Of a stretch of 64,000 nt of DNA, positions 38,230 to 48,720 are shown one piece after another. This DNA is from Prochlorococcus sp. AG-402-N08. Lineage in GTDB: Bacteria > Cyanobacteriota > Cyanobacteriia > PCC-6307 > Cyanobiaceae. Within the stretch, counting starts at the first letter, position 1. Each line of letters starts with the position of its first letter. Made by a program: the position numbers and the translations under genes. The stretch is taken from contig QCIS01000004.1 of the NCBI GenBank assembly GCA_003216535.1, positions 62,001-126,000 on the forward strand, read 5' to 3'. The notes beneath the pieces are model-generated. The model was given only the letters and a program-made list of their open reading frames with translations. It had not been told where the DNA came from and searched no databases.

Positions 38230-39918
38230 ATGAATTCAAAAAATTTTTGTTTAACATTTTTATCAATCATTGCTCTAACCTCTCCATTAAAGGCAGAGGT
38301 TAAGGAAAGTAATTTCTTTTTAAATGAAAAAGTTGCCTTAAAGGAAACTATTGATAAAAAAAAGACTGAAGAACTTATAGCTAATCCCTTTGGATTGAAA
38401 TTGTATAAAAAAATTGATCCTAAAAATCTTAGTCAAAAAAAACACTGTGACGTCTTAAGGCACTTAAAAGTCCCAGCGACCCCAAGAAGACTCGATACTT
38501 ATATGAGGCCAGAATTTATTCTCGCAAGAAAAAATAATGATCAACTACTGAGCGCTATAAGTAATAATGATAAAAGGCAAAAAGTTTATGAGTCAGGAAT
38601 AGATCTTTATGGATGTTATGCGTTAGATTCTGCAGCTGATTTAGATAGTAATCTTTCAAGTGATAAAAGAATAGCCGGCGAAGGTCCTCATCAATATTGG
38701 CAAGCTAATTCTCAATTAATTCTTGGTTTAGATATTTTTTCTAGATTTGTTAGTGATGATTGGACGGGTGGTCAATTACATTTTTCATTTACTTGGCCAG
38801 AAGCACTTAATACTGGCCCATTGTATTCATATGGAAATACACTTAATCCAGCAGGATTAGGAACAAGACAATATCATGGTTATTTTTATACTGATGTAGG
38901 AAGAAGTAGAGATGTTAATACTGATATGCAGGGACCTAGAGTTTTTGAATATTGGTTTCAACAAGGATGGGGTAAGAATAATGGCCTTAATTACTGGCGA
39001 ATAGGTGCAGCAAATCCTTGGATAACGTTTAACAAATCAATAGTTTCTGGGCTTCATGGATTCTGGGCATTTAATGAACCCGGAATTATTGGAACGACAC
39101 CTAGCACAGCTAATGGACCTCTAATTACAACCGCTCCTATGGGCATTTCTTTAGCTAGAGAAGTTGGAAATAATCTTCATTTAAAAGGAATGATTATGAA
39201 TGGTTATTATGATCCAAGTGGTGGTTTAGATAATAAAAGAGGATTAGACCAGTATTGGGATCTAGATGAATACGGTGTAGAAATTATTTATGAAGCTACC
39301 TATAGAGGAGGAACTTATAGCCAAGATAAGACGAACTTTAAAAAGCCATGGTTTGTTAGATTAGGTGGCCAATTACATACTGGGCATAGCTTAAGCAATA
39401 CTTTCACTAATGATGGTGAATATTTCTTCCCAACAGCAGAAAACCCCGCAGGATATTCAAATGATGAAAGAGAAAAACTTTGGGGTAATTCTCAATATTA
39501 TTTCATGGCTGAAAAAATGATTTATCGAGAAGCAGGAAGTTATAATAGAGGTCTTACAAGTTGGTTTAAAGCAAAATATAGTCCATGGGAGAGGAGAGGT
39601 AGTACAACAAAAGGCCTTTATGGAGGTTTGGCTTATGAAGGTATTGGGAAAAGAGATAAAGATATTCTCTATTTGGGATATGCTCATATGCTTGTAAATG
39701 AAGGAGTTCTTGAAAGGAGTAGAAACCAATCACTTTGCACAGAAGTAGTCGGATGTGAAGTTAGTGATTTTCAGGGGGCTTGGGAAATTGGATATAATGC
39801 ACAAATAAAACCATATCTTTTCATAACTCCCAAAATTTATTATGTTGTTAACCCCAATGTAAGAAAAGATCTAGGAAATATATTAACTGTAGGGGTGGAA
39901 TTCAGATTGTCTTATTAA
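38230..39918 (+). CDS. Outer-membrane porin (OprB/carbohydrate-selective-like)
   Basis: Signal peptide; GGQLHFSFTWPEA, repeated amphipathic beta segments, C-terminal VGVEFRLSY; paralogous to 52334-54058. Confidence 0.65.
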   Translation: MNSKNFCLTFLSIIALTSPLKAEVKESNFFLNEKVALKETIDKKKTEELIANPFGLKLYKKIDPKNLSQKKHCDVLRHLKVPATPRRLDTYMRPEFILARKNNDQLLSAISNNDKRQKVYESGIDLYGCYALDSAADLDSNLSSDKRIAGEGPHQYWQANSQLILGLDIFSRFVSDDWTGGQLHFSFTWPEALNTGPLYSYGNTLNPAGLGTRQYHGYFYTDVGRSRDVNTDMQGPRVFEYWFQQGWGKNNGLNYWRIGAANPWITFNKSIVSGLHGFWAFNEPGIIGTTPSTANGPLITTAPMGISLAREVGNNLHLKGMIMNGYYDPSGGLDNKRGLDQYWDLDEYGVEIIYEATYRGGTYSQDKTNFKKPWFVRLGGQLHTGHSLSNTFTNDGEYFFPTAENPAGYSNDEREKLWGNSQYYFMAEKMIYREAGSYNRGLTSWFKAKYSPWERRGSTTKGLYGGLAYEGIGKRDKDILYLGYAHMLVNEGVLERSRNQSLCTEVVGCEVSDFQGAWEIGYNAQIKPYLFITPKIYYVVNPNVRKDLGNILTVGVEFRLSY

Positions 39919-39978
39919 ATTAAGAATAAATCCTATATTTTTAATTTTAAATTTAGAAGTTTAGAGGGATCTGATTTT

Positions 39979-40854
39979 TTATTTTTTTTCAACTTTTATG
40001 TAGTTTTCTAAAGAAACTTCATAAGCTTCCTCACTTGGCAAATAAGAAATCACAAGTTTGGTTGGAGCTTTATCTGATCCGTATGAAACTTTTGGGGATT
40101 TCAAATTTTGAATGTAATAATCTTTTGAATCTAAAAGTTTTTTGCTTACATAAGCTTCATATCCAATAGCTTTACCTTCATAAGAAAGATATAAAAAATT
40201 TCCGAGAAATTCTCCTCCTTTAAATTCTGGAGAATCTCCAGGACTGGCTGCGTGGGAATGACTTTGTAATGCATCTGTATCCCATGGGAATCCACTTCCA
40301 GGTAATACGATATATCCTTCAGGCAATTGATCAGAACTAGTTTTTGGAGCGTAGTATTTTGAACTATCCTTGCCTCCAGTAGGTTTCATGAAAGGAAAAT
40401 GGATATCAAATTGAGGCTTATCCCAAACACCTTCAGGTGCATGTCCATATGGGAGCCAACTTAAATCTAATTTTTTTATTCCGAGTTCTTTTACAACTTT
40501 TTTGGGCATATCAAGGGTTATGACCATAGTGTCATTCATTTTCCCTTTGTTTTCACCTTCTTTTGATTGACATATCAGCCATTGTGCTCCAGGTGTTGGG
40601 GCATCAACTCCACAATTTTGCGGCAATCCATTTAATGCATCTTCTGAGATGATAACTCCAACTTTTTTCAATTCTCCGTTTGAAAAAGTCCCAAAAGTTT
40701 TAACACCTCCATCACCTAATTTAACCGTATCTCCATAAAACGATTTTGAATAATTTTTATTACTATAGCCAGCGTTTGTTGTAACAGGTATCAAGGATCC
40801 AGAAATTACAGTAGTAGCAAGTATGGTTGAAAGGAATGGTAATTTTCTGCTCAT
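39979..40854 (-). CDS. Secreted DUF5602/TTHB210-like protein
   Basis: Signal peptide; LDLSWLPYGHAPEGVWDKPQFDIHFPFMKP; HSHAASPGDSPEFKGGEFLGNFLYLSYEGKAIGYEAYVS. Confidence 0.6.
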   Translation of the reverse strand: MSRKLPFLSTILATTVISGSLIPVTTNAGYSNKNYSKSFYGDTVKLGDGGVKTFGTFSNGELKKVGVIISEDALNGLPQNCGVDAPTPGAQWLICQSKEGENKGKMNDTMVITLDMPKKVVKELGIKKLDLSWLPYGHAPEGVWDKPQFDIHFPFMKPTGGKDSSKYYAPKTSSDQLPEGYIVLPGSGFPWDTDALQSHSHAASPGDSPEFKGGEFLGNFLYLSYEGKAIGYEAYVSKKLLDSKDYYIQNLKSPKVSYGSDKAPTKLVISYLPSEEAYEVSLENYIKVEKK

Positions 40855-41028
40855 TTTTTTTCAAATATCTCAATTAATATAATAAGTCTTTTTTTTTTAT
40901 GATTTTATTTTGTTACGAACTCCTGTTAGTTATTTATAAATCCTGAAAGTTAAAAAAGTTAAAGTAAGTGTTTTTTTTTGATTGGAATTACTATTAATGA
41001 AAATAGAGCTTAATAATTAAACTTTGAG

Positions 41029-41391
41029 ATGAATATCTCTTTAGATTTATCAACGAATACAATATTGCTTATTCCCTGTGTAATTCTTTTTATTATTGGT
41101 TGTTTTGGGTTGCTTAACTCAAAAACAATTTTTAATGCTCTATTTTCTTTGGATGTAATTGATACTGCGACCATTAGTACATTTGTAATAATTGCCGCAT
41201 TTCCTGGCTCACAAACTCCAATAATTGGTTACGAAAGATATTCATCTTATGCAGATCCTTATCCACAAGCAATTATATTAACGGCCATTGTCATAGGCTT
41301 CGCAACTCAGGCTTTATTATCTGCTATTGCACTTAGATTAAGTAGGAAATTTCCTTTACTAAGGTTTAAAGATTTAGAAAATGATAAGTAA
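41029..41391 (+). CDS. mrpC: Mrp-type Na+/H+ antiporter subunit C
   Basis: NuoK-like 120 aa; LLNSKTIFNALFSLDVIDTATISTFVIIAAF...DPYPQAIILTAIVIGFATQALLSAIALRL. Confidence 0.85.
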   Translation: MNISLDLSTNTILLIPCVILFIIGCFGLLNSKTIFNALFSLDVIDTATISTFVIIAAFPGSQTPIIGYERYSSYADPYPQAIILTAIVIGFATQALLSAIALRLSRKFPLLRFKDLENDK

Positions 41392-42904
41392 TCCAATTAT
41401 TTTTACATCTTTAATTTTTATTCCAATTATAACTGGTTTCGTTGGTTGCATTTTCCCTAAAGTTTTCTACAAAATTGGTTTTGGAATACTTTTCTTTTAT
41501 TCCATTTTGAGCTTAGTAGGATATCTAAATGGTTTTGAATATACTTATCACCTTATTAATAAAGATGGTATCCCTTTATCTTTTGATAATTATAGTCTTC
41601 CATTAATTTTTGGATCATCTGTAGTTATTATGATTACTTTTATTTTAAAAAGTAAAAATTTTAGTCATTACTTCTATCAAATTTGTTTGGTTTTATTTAG
41701 TGCTTTATCCATCAGTTTCATATCTAAAGATTTGGTGTCTTTGTATATAGCTTTAGAATTAACAGGTTTCTGCGCTTTCCTTTTAGTTGCAGATAGAAAT
41801 GATTCAAGGGCATTATTTAATTCTTTTCAATATCTGATTGGAGGTGGATTAGCTATGTTGATTTATCTGATTGGAGTGATACAAGCTTTTACATATACTG
41901 GAACATTTATTTTAAATGACCTTATAAATGCACCAGCAACATCTCTTTGCTTAATTTCCGCTGGACTATTAACTAAAGCTGGCATTTTTATTTGTGGGGT
42001 ATGGGTACCAAATATTTATAGTGATTCTAATACTCAATCAACTGCGATTCTTTCTGGATGTGTTACGTGTGCAGCAGTAGCGCCATTATCCAGAATGAGC
42101 GTAATTTTAGCTCCAATAGGAAACTCATTAATAATTATTGGTATTCTTAGTTCAATATTTGGAGCGATTTTTGCATTAATAGAAAATGATGATGGAAGAA
42201 CATTAGGTTGGAGTTCAGTTTCTCAATTAGGAATCGCAATGCTTTCCCCAACATATGGATGTTTATATGCAATGCAACATGGTATCTGTAAATCTATATT
42301 ATTTTTAACACTTAACAAAAATCAAACAGAAACAAATATCTATTCTAATAATTTAAATAATTTAGAAATAAATAATCAAGATATTGATGAGTTGATTAGA
42401 ATTTTTGCATTTATTATCGCAGGATTATCAATATCCGGATTTCCTTTTCTTTCAGGATACATAACCAAATTATTGGTGAAAAGTGATTTACCTAATGAGG
42501 CATTAATTATATTCAATAGCAGTGCTTTGTTGACTTCTGGAGTATATGTAAAATTAATAATTTCTAGATTAAATAATATAAAAATAAAATATCTTTTAAG
42601 AAAAGTCTCCAACTTTTTAAGATTAAATTTATTTAATGTTCTTTCTTCAAAAAATATTACTTTAATATTAGTATCTTTTTCTGTTTTTGGTTTCTCATTC
42701 ATACAAAGTAAATATTTTTCTTTAGAGAAAATCCAAATGTCTTTTATTACTTTATTGTTAGGTTTCGTTTTTTATCTCTCATTTATGGGAATTAAATCCA
42801 ACCCTAGTGTTAGTAATTTAAGAAAAACAATCGATATTATTGGCGCCCCATTTGTAGTTGCGGCTTTGCTTCTAGCAAACTTAACTTATCTTAAAATATT
42901 ATGA
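41381..42904 (+). CDS. mrpD: Mrp-type antiporter subunit D (proton-translocating NuoL/M/N-like)
   Basis: 507 aa polytopic; LYIALELTGFCAFLLVA, AGLLTKAGIFICGVWVPNIYSDSNTQSTAILSG. Confidence 0.88.
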   Translation: MISNPIIFTSLIFIPIITGFVGCIFPKVFYKIGFGILFFYSILSLVGYLNGFEYTYHLINKDGIPLSFDNYSLPLIFGSSVVIMITFILKSKNFSHYFYQICLVLFSALSISFISKDLVSLYIALELTGFCAFLLVADRNDSRALFNSFQYLIGGGLAMLIYLIGVIQAFTYTGTFILNDLINAPATSLCLISAGLLTKAGIFICGVWVPNIYSDSNTQSTAILSGCVTCAAVAPLSRMSVILAPIGNSLIIIGILSSIFGAIFALIENDDGRTLGWSSVSQLGIAMLSPTYGCLYAMQHGICKSILFLTLNKNQTETNIYSNNLNNLEINNQDIDELIRIFAFIIAGLSISGFPFLSGYITKLLVKSDLPNEALIIFNSSALLTSGVYVKLIISRLNNIKIKYLLRKVSNFLRLNLFNVLSSKNITLILVSFSVFGFSFIQSKYFSLEKIQMSFITLLLGFVFYLSFMGIKSNPSVSNLRKTIDIIGAPFVVAALLLANLTYLKIL

Positions 42905-43308
42905 GCCTTATTAATCCTATTAGATATCTATCACAAATTTTATTTAGATTATTAATCTGGTGCCTTTTAACCTCCAATTTTAGGATAAGTAATTTAATAA
43001 TTGGGATTACTATTTCTGTAATTTTGCCAAATGTAAGATTGCCTAATCTGAACTTAAGTTTTATGGCAATAGAGCTTTTAAAAACCATAATTGCTTTTCC
43101 TAAATCGATAAAAGAATCCGTAGATTTAATTTTCTTAAAAAATAAGGAAGAAGTATTTGTTAATCAAAGATCCTCTGTTGAAGAAGATGGGAGTCAATTT
43201 GTAAACTTCTTAGATTTGTTTAGAATAACTTTGACTCCATTGTCTCTAGTAACAAGAAGAAAAGATAGAAAAAGTTGGCGTGTACATACCATTAGGGATA
43301 GGAAATGA
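42901..43308 (+). CDS. mrpE: Mrp-type antiporter subunit E
   Basis: LTPLSLVTRRKDRKSWRVHTI; operon position after mrpD. Confidence 0.78.
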   Translation: MSLINPIRYLSQILFRLLIWCLLTSNFRISNLIIGITISVILPNVRLPNLNLSFMAIELLKTIIAFPKSIKESVDLIFLKNKEEVFVNQRSSVEEDGSQFVNFLDLFRITLTPLSLVTRRKDRKSWRVHTIRDRK

Positions 43309-43619
43309 TTACTTTTAATAATTACTCAATATTTTCAATAATTGCTGATTTTCAAAATTATGAAAATCTTGATATTTTTTTGATTTATTTTATGTTAATT
43401 GCAGCGATTATTCCCATAATATCAATCTCAAAACATACTAATTTGCCCGATAGACTTGCTGCTGCATCTAGTTTTGGTTCAAAACTCTCATTGATCATAA
43501 TTTTTTATTCCTTTGTTATTAGTGATTGGATGATTGGCTCAATTGGCGCCTTTACTTTAATTGTTGGAGATACAGGCTTAATTCTCCTCTCGTTACTTTA
43601 TAAAGAAGATTACACGTAG
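43305..43619 (+). CDS. mrpF: Mrp-type antiporter subunit F
   Basis: 104 aa, small TM protein; PDRLAAASSFGSKLSLIIIFYSFV. Confidence 0.78.
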   Translation: MITFNNYSIFSIIADFQNYENLDIFLIYFMLIAAIIPIISISKHTNLPDRLAAASSFGSKLSLIIIFYSFVISDWMIGSIGAFTLIVGDTGLILLSLLYKEDYT

Positions 43620-43622
43620 ATT

Positions 43623-43886
43623 ATGCTTTTCTTATCTTATTTATTATTATTTGTAGGATTATTTTTTTGGATATGGGGCACTTTCCCTTTACTGATAAAA
43701 AGAGATTCCTTGCTATATAAATTACACACACTTACAGTGGCAGATACTGTTGGATCTGGTCTGATTTTAATAGCTCTAATAATAAGAGATTCAAGCCATT
43801 GGCCTATTCTGTTAATCTCAATAATTACACTTACACTTTGGAATACAGTTTTTGGATATTTATTGGGAAACTTAGTTGATAACTAA
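43623..43886 (+). CDS. mrpG: Mrp-type antiporter subunit G
   Basis: LFFWIWGTFPLLIKRDSLLYKLHTLTVADTVGSGLILIALIIR. Confidence 0.82.
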   Translation: MLFLSYLLLFVGLFFWIWGTFPLLIKRDSLLYKLHTLTVADTVGSGLILIALIIRDSSHWPILLISIITLTLWNTVFGYLLGNLVDN

Positions 43887-44410
43887 TGGAAAAAATTACC
43901 TTAACATCTCTACTTCCATTCGAATTAATTTTGCCTTTCTTGGGTTTTTTATTAATACGCAGTAAATCTCCCACTCAAGCATTAATTTATAGATCTTTTC
44001 TTGGTTCAATAGCTGCTCTAGTTTATTCTATAGTCGGTGCTCCTGATGTAGCTTTAACGGAAGTATTAGTAGGAACTTTACTATCTACTTTGATATACAT
44101 TATTTCTATTAGAGGATGCTACTCTCTTGTACTTTTAGTGAAAGAAGATGAAATATTTGATAACTCAATGTATAAACACTTTAAGGATGCTATTAATGAA
44201 TTACATATACATTTAGTAGTCAAAAAAGTTGATGAAATATCTCTAGATGAAAAGGGCAATATTTTATGGAACAAGGTAAATATATTAAATGGATCACCTC
44301 ATGCGGCTTTAATTCAAAATAATTTATATGTAGAGTCTTCAATCCTGCGAGAAGAGTTATCCAAAACTTTTTCTTTAAGAAAGGCAAATTTTACAATAAT
44401 TAAGAAATGA
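43886..44410 (+). CDS. MbhD/DUF4040-like subunit (corresponds to part of MrpA C-terminal region)
   Basis: RSKSPTQALIYRSFLGSIAALVYSIVGAPDVALTEVLVGTLLSTLIYIISI. Confidence 0.75.
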   Translation: MEKITLTSLLPFELILPFLGFLLIRSKSPTQALIYRSFLGSIAALVYSIVGAPDVALTEVLVGTLLSTLIYIISIRGCYSLVLLVKEDEIFDNSMYKHFKDAINELHIHLVVKKVDEISLDEKGNILWNKVNILNGSPHAALIQNNLYVESSILREELSKTFSLRKANFTIIKK

Positions 44411-45111
44411 ATATTAAAAAGTATTTTACATTAAACAACTTAAAATCTATTTTTTATCTAAGCTCTATTTCGGCAGTGATGATAACTATATTATTCACTA
44501 AAAGCGATTTAAATATTAGGAATTCAGAATTAATAGTTGCAGAATTAGCTCAAATAACTCAAATCCCCAATACTGTTACATCAGTAATTCTAGGGACAAG
44601 ATTATTCGATACTATTGGTGAAGTTACCGTTTTTACACTTGCAGGATTAGGAGTTAAGATTCTTCTTCATGATGAAGAATCTGAGAAAAAATTATTGGGA
44701 ATTAAAGATACAACAATAATTCAACTCCTAGACCTATCAGCATTATTATGTGCTTTTTTAGCTATTGAACTTGCGATTAGGGGACATCTAACTCCTGGAG
44801 GAGGTTTTGCCTCTGGAGTCTCTGGAGCTACTGCAATTACTTTACTTATGATCACTGGGAGACTTCAGAAATTAGAGAATTACTATTTCAAATACAATGC
44901 TATTGCGATTGAGAAATTTGCAGTTGTTGTTTTTATTATTGTTTCTTTATTTAGTTTTATCAGTATTCTTGATCCATCAATTATATCTATAAGAGTTCCT
45001 CAAAAGCTTTTGATTCCCGTATTAAATATTATCTGTGCATCTAAGGTGACATTTGGTACTTGGTCTATTATTCGACTATTTATCTTAAAAAGAGGACTTC
45101 TCAGTAAATGA
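44407..45111 (+). CDS. mrpB: Mrp-type antiporter subunit B
   Basis: LAIELAIRGHLTPGGGFASGVSGATAITLLMITGR. Confidence 0.85.
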   Translation: MNIKKYFTLNNLKSIFYLSSISAVMITILFTKSDLNIRNSELIVAELAQITQIPNTVTSVILGTRLFDTIGEVTVFTLAGLGVKILLHDEESEKKLLGIKDTTIIQLLDLSALLCAFLAIELAIRGHLTPGGGFASGVSGATAITLLMITGRLQKLENYYFKYNAIAIEKFAVVVFIIVSLFSFISILDPSIISIRVPQKLLIPVLNIICASKVTFGTWSIIRLFILKRGLLSK

Positions 45112-45851
45112 GCAAAACCAAAGTTAATAATTGGTATTTTGGAGATTATTGGGGCAGTTATCAAGGATCATCATATAATAATTTAATTTATGCAGTTACA
45201 ATTACTTTTTTCTTCACAGTCGCTATTGAGACGGAAATTTCTTTTATAAATGAAAATAACTTTGACGTTATTGTCGAGTTTGTTTATGAATTAGTGCAAG
45301 CTTTTTTTCTATCAGATTATGTTGGCAAATTAGCTAATAGTTGGTCAAAAAAAGATTATCAATTTAATGAATTAATACCCTCTATCTTACATTTCAGAAG
45401 CTTATTTGATTTTTTCACATTGCTACTGCTAATTACTGACTATATTCCAAATCAAAGTCCAATAATCTTAACAGCTTATATCCTGAAAATTTCAATAAAT
45501 ATATATCAATCTCAATTTAGATCAATAATAAATAGGCTTAAATTTATTCTCTTCGAAAGGCCCTCTAAAACTTTTTTCCCAATTACTTTGCTATCTGTTT
45601 TGACATATACATTTGCTTCAGTGATGTTTTTGATAGAGAGAAATGCTGACGCAGAACATTTTGGATCTATAATTAGATCTTTATGGTTTTCTGTAGTTAG
45701 CATAACAACTGTTGGATATGGTGATATAACTCCCTCAACAGTACTAGGTAAAGTAGTCTCTACGATGTTTGTTTTTTTGGGAATAATTTGCATTGCTTTA
45801 TTGACAGCTAATATTATTGAAATCAACTCGGAATATGAAAAAAATTTATAA
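45108..45851 (+). CDS. Potassium channel family protein
   Basis: Pore-loop selectivity filter SITTVGYGDITPSTVLGKV; overlaps mrpB by 4 bp. Confidence 0.88.
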   Translation: MSKTKVNNWYFGDYWGSYQGSSYNNLIYAVTITFFFTVAIETEISFINENNFDVIVEFVYELVQAFFLSDYVGKLANSWSKKDYQFNELIPSILHFRSLFDFFTLLLLITDYIPNQSPIILTAYILKISINIYQSQFRSIINRLKFILFERPSKTFFPITLLSVLTYTFASVMFLIERNADAEHFGSIIRSLWFSVVSITTVGYGDITPSTVLGKVVSTMFVFLGIICIALLTANIIEINSEYEKNL

Positions 45852-45962
45852 AAAACTTTAATTCATTAAATTAGAAGTTACAAATATTTATGCCTATACT
45901 GAATCAGGTTGATTTGTTTTTGATAAGTTTCATAATATGGATATTTATGTGATTAAAATCTT

Positions 45963-46826
45963 ATGAGAAGAATAATAAATTGTTTAATAGTAATTTTTAT
46001 ATTTGTAACTTCATTTTTTTCTTCTAGCATATCTGAGGCAGTTGAAATAGATTACATAAAAAAAATTAAAGACAGAGGCTCGTTAATTGTAGGAATGCCG
46101 CCCTTTAATAATCCACCATATTATTACAAGGATAGCCCTCCAGAGATAGAAGATTCAAAGTCAATGAGAGGAAACGATGTAGAATTAATTAGGAAGTTTG
46201 CAAAAAATCTAGGCGTTAATGTGTTTTTTGATCAGTCTTCAAGCAGTTTCAATGAAACAGTTAACAGAGCTGGAGCAGGGGATTTTGATATAGCTATAGG
46301 TAAATTAAGTACAAATTATTCAAGAATGTCAAATGCGCATCCTCATATATATATGAATTTTAGACAATCTTTATTAGCTAATAGATCATTTCTTTCTAAA
46401 TTTTCAAAAGTGCCAGAACAAAATCTTGGCTCAGAAATTCTTCAATCAAATATAAAAGTTGGTTTTATCTCTAATTCATCCTACGAAACTTCTGCAAAAG
46501 AACTTATGCCTTATGCAATTAAAAAAGGTTTCTCAAATTGGGACGAGTGTAAAGAAGCTTTAATCAATGGAACAATTGATGCCATTTATCGCGATGCTAC
46601 AGAAATAAAAAAAATTGTTTATCAAGATCCAAATCTTTCCATTAAATTTGTTCCGGTCCTTTTTGACGATGTGAAGGATAAAATTTCTATTTATTTGTCT
46701 ACGGAAGCTAATACAGGTTTGTCAGACGTACTTGAATATTATTTAGGTGAGGAAGAGATTAAAACTGATACTCAGGTACTCAACGAATTTTCAAATTACT
46801 ATAAACCTATCTTGTCCAAAAAATAA
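45963..46826 (+). CDS. Extracellular solute-binding protein family 3
   Basis: Signal peptide; KIKDRGSLIVGMPPFNNPPYYYKDSP...GNDVELIRKFAKNLGVNVFF...GDFDIAIGKLS. Confidence 0.82.
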   Translation: MRRIINCLIVIFIFVTSFFSSSISEAVEIDYIKKIKDRGSLIVGMPPFNNPPYYYKDSPPEIEDSKSMRGNDVELIRKFAKNLGVNVFFDQSSSSFNETVNRAGAGDFDIAIGKLSTNYSRMSNAHPHIYMNFRQSLLANRSFLSKFSKVPEQNLGSEILQSNIKVGFISNSSYETSAKELMPYAIKKGFSNWDECKEALINGTIDAIYRDATEIKKIVYQDPNLSIKFVPVLFDDVKDKISIYLSTEANTGLSDVLEYYLGEEEIKTDTQVLNEFSNYYKPILSKK

Positions 46827-46835
46827 TCTTAAAAC

Positions 46836-48110
46836 ATGCATTATTCAACATTAAAATCATTTCTAATTACTTCCAGAAAACCTAAATATTTTTTATTTCT
46901 TATTCTTCCTATCTCAATATTAATTGGTAGATTTTTACCTTTTTTGTCTCAACCTCTTAATGATATTGGTCTTACGTTAATACAATTAATATCTTTTCCT
47001 GCTATTCCTTTAGTTTTATCAGCAGTTGTTATTTCTATTACTTCAATATTTACTTCTAAAGAAGAACAAGGCTTAGAAAAAAATAATTTCGCAAAAACAT
47101 TACTGTTTACAATAATAATATTTGTAGTATCTCTTTCATTCTTAGCGGTACTATTATCTCTTTATTCAAAACCGGGTATTTTGTCTCCGGAGGGCAAACT
47201 TTCAATTGGTAGGTTCATGCTAGATGTTACTGATATCAATGTAGTAGTAAATTCCAACCCAATAATTGAAGATATTGTAAAACCGAGTTTTTGGAAAAGT
47301 CTTATTCCTACAAATATAATTACTGATGTATCCAGTGGCCAAACACTAAAAGTTATTAGTGGTTCCATTTTAGCAGGATTAGGTTTGTCAGCTTTACCAA
47401 AAGAGACTTCTCAACCAATGATATCCTTCCTAAGAAGTCTAAATACATTATCCGTTAAGGTTTTAGACGAATTACTTGTATTATCTCCATTAATTTTAAT
47501 CTGTTTAATTGCAGGGGCGATGGCTTCCATTAGTGCTGAGATAATAGTTGCTCTTCTTAATTTGGCTATATGCATTCTTTTAGCTTCAGTTGCATCGTTG
47601 GGAGTAGCAAAATTAATATTACGAAAATTCACTACCTCCGCTGAAAGGGAGAAATTTGATATAAATCCTGCAGATTCCGTTTTTTTATTAGCTCTATCAA
47701 CAGGTAGTAGTATGGCTTGTTATCCCACAATTGTGAAATCACTTCAAGAAATTGGGAGATCAAAGTCTGAAACCGAAGCCTCTGCCTCCTTGAGCTTGTT
47801 GATAGCAAGATTAGGAAATGTGGTTTACAACGTTATTGTCATTATTTTTGCATTGAATTTGTATGAAGTAAGATTAACCCCCTTAGTTTTATTTCAAATT
47901 TTAATTTTTGGAATTTTTACGGGCATATCTGCTGCAGGATTGAATGGAGTTGCAGTACTGCCTACAATAGGATTTGCACTCGCATTTTTTGCAGTGCCAT
48001 TACCTCCTATTTTGATTCTTTTAATAGCAATTGATCCTATTCTTACACTCGCAAGATCAGCAATAACAGGAGTTCTTTCACTCGCAATTACAACAATTTC
48101 AACTAGGTAG
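46836..48110 (+). CDS. Dicarboxylate/amino acid:cation symporter (DAACS family)
   Basis: DVSSGQTLKVISGSILAGLGLSAL; DSVFLLALSTGSSMACYPTIVKSLQEIG; C-terminal IDPILTLARSAITG. Confidence 0.85.
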   Translation: MHYSTLKSFLITSRKPKYFLFLILPISILIGRFLPFLSQPLNDIGLTLIQLISFPAIPLVLSAVVISITSIFTSKEEQGLEKNNFAKTLLFTIIIFVVSLSFLAVLLSLYSKPGILSPEGKLSIGRFMLDVTDINVVVNSNPIIEDIVKPSFWKSLIPTNIITDVSSGQTLKVISGSILAGLGLSALPKETSQPMISFLRSLNTLSVKVLDELLVLSPLILICLIAGAMASISAEIIVALLNLAICILLASVASLGVAKLILRKFTTSAEREKFDINPADSVFLLALSTGSSMACYPTIVKSLQEIGRSKSETEASASLSLLIARLGNVVYNVIVIIFALNLYEVRLTPLVLFQILIFGIFTGISAAGLNGVAVLPTIGFALAFFAVPLPPILILLIAIDPILTLARSAITGVLSLAITTISTR

Positions 48111-48384
48111 AGTTATTACATTATAAATTTTTTTATTTTACAGAAATATACTTTTTTTATTTTTAAATAATTTTTGAGTAAATTAGAAATTTTGATTTCT
48201 TATTCTTAAAAAGATATTTGCGCTTCAGCTTACTGAATTATATCTTTGACATGAAATTTTATATATGTAAAAAAATAAGTAATTTATCTAAAAAAGATAA
48301 TTTATGTTTTGTATAAAGAGACAAATATGTAATGAAGTTCAAAAGGGTAAATTCTTTTAACATAATTCAGTTAAATGAAAAAGT

Positions 48385-48720
48385 TTATGGTTTATAAAAA
48401 TCATTGGCAGACCAATTACTTGATCCAGGTACATTTGAAGCTAATTCCTTGAATTCTCTTGTATTAATAGCTTCTTCATAATCTGTTAATTGATTCCATT
48501 CCTCTTGGAGTTTATATGTATTTGAATTAACTTTTTCTAAACTTGCTTCAATAAAACCTTTTTTATTTGAGAAAAAACTATGAATTTCAGAGAACGACTT
48601 TTCCAATTGCATACTCTCTTCAGGTACTACATTTATTTGCATATCTAATACTAATGCATCAACAGGAGATGTAGGCATTAAAAATAGCAAAAAAGCTATA
48701 CAGCTTAAAAAAAACCTCAT
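48385..48720 (-). CDS. Secreted hypothetical protein
   Basis: 111 aa with signal-peptide-like N-terminus. Confidence 0.55.
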   Translation of the reverse strand: MRFFLSCIAFLLFLMPTSPVDALVLDMQINVVPEESMQLEKSFSEIHSFFSNKKGFIEASLEKVNSNTYKLQEEWNQLTDYEEAINTREFKELASNVPGSSNWSANDFYKP

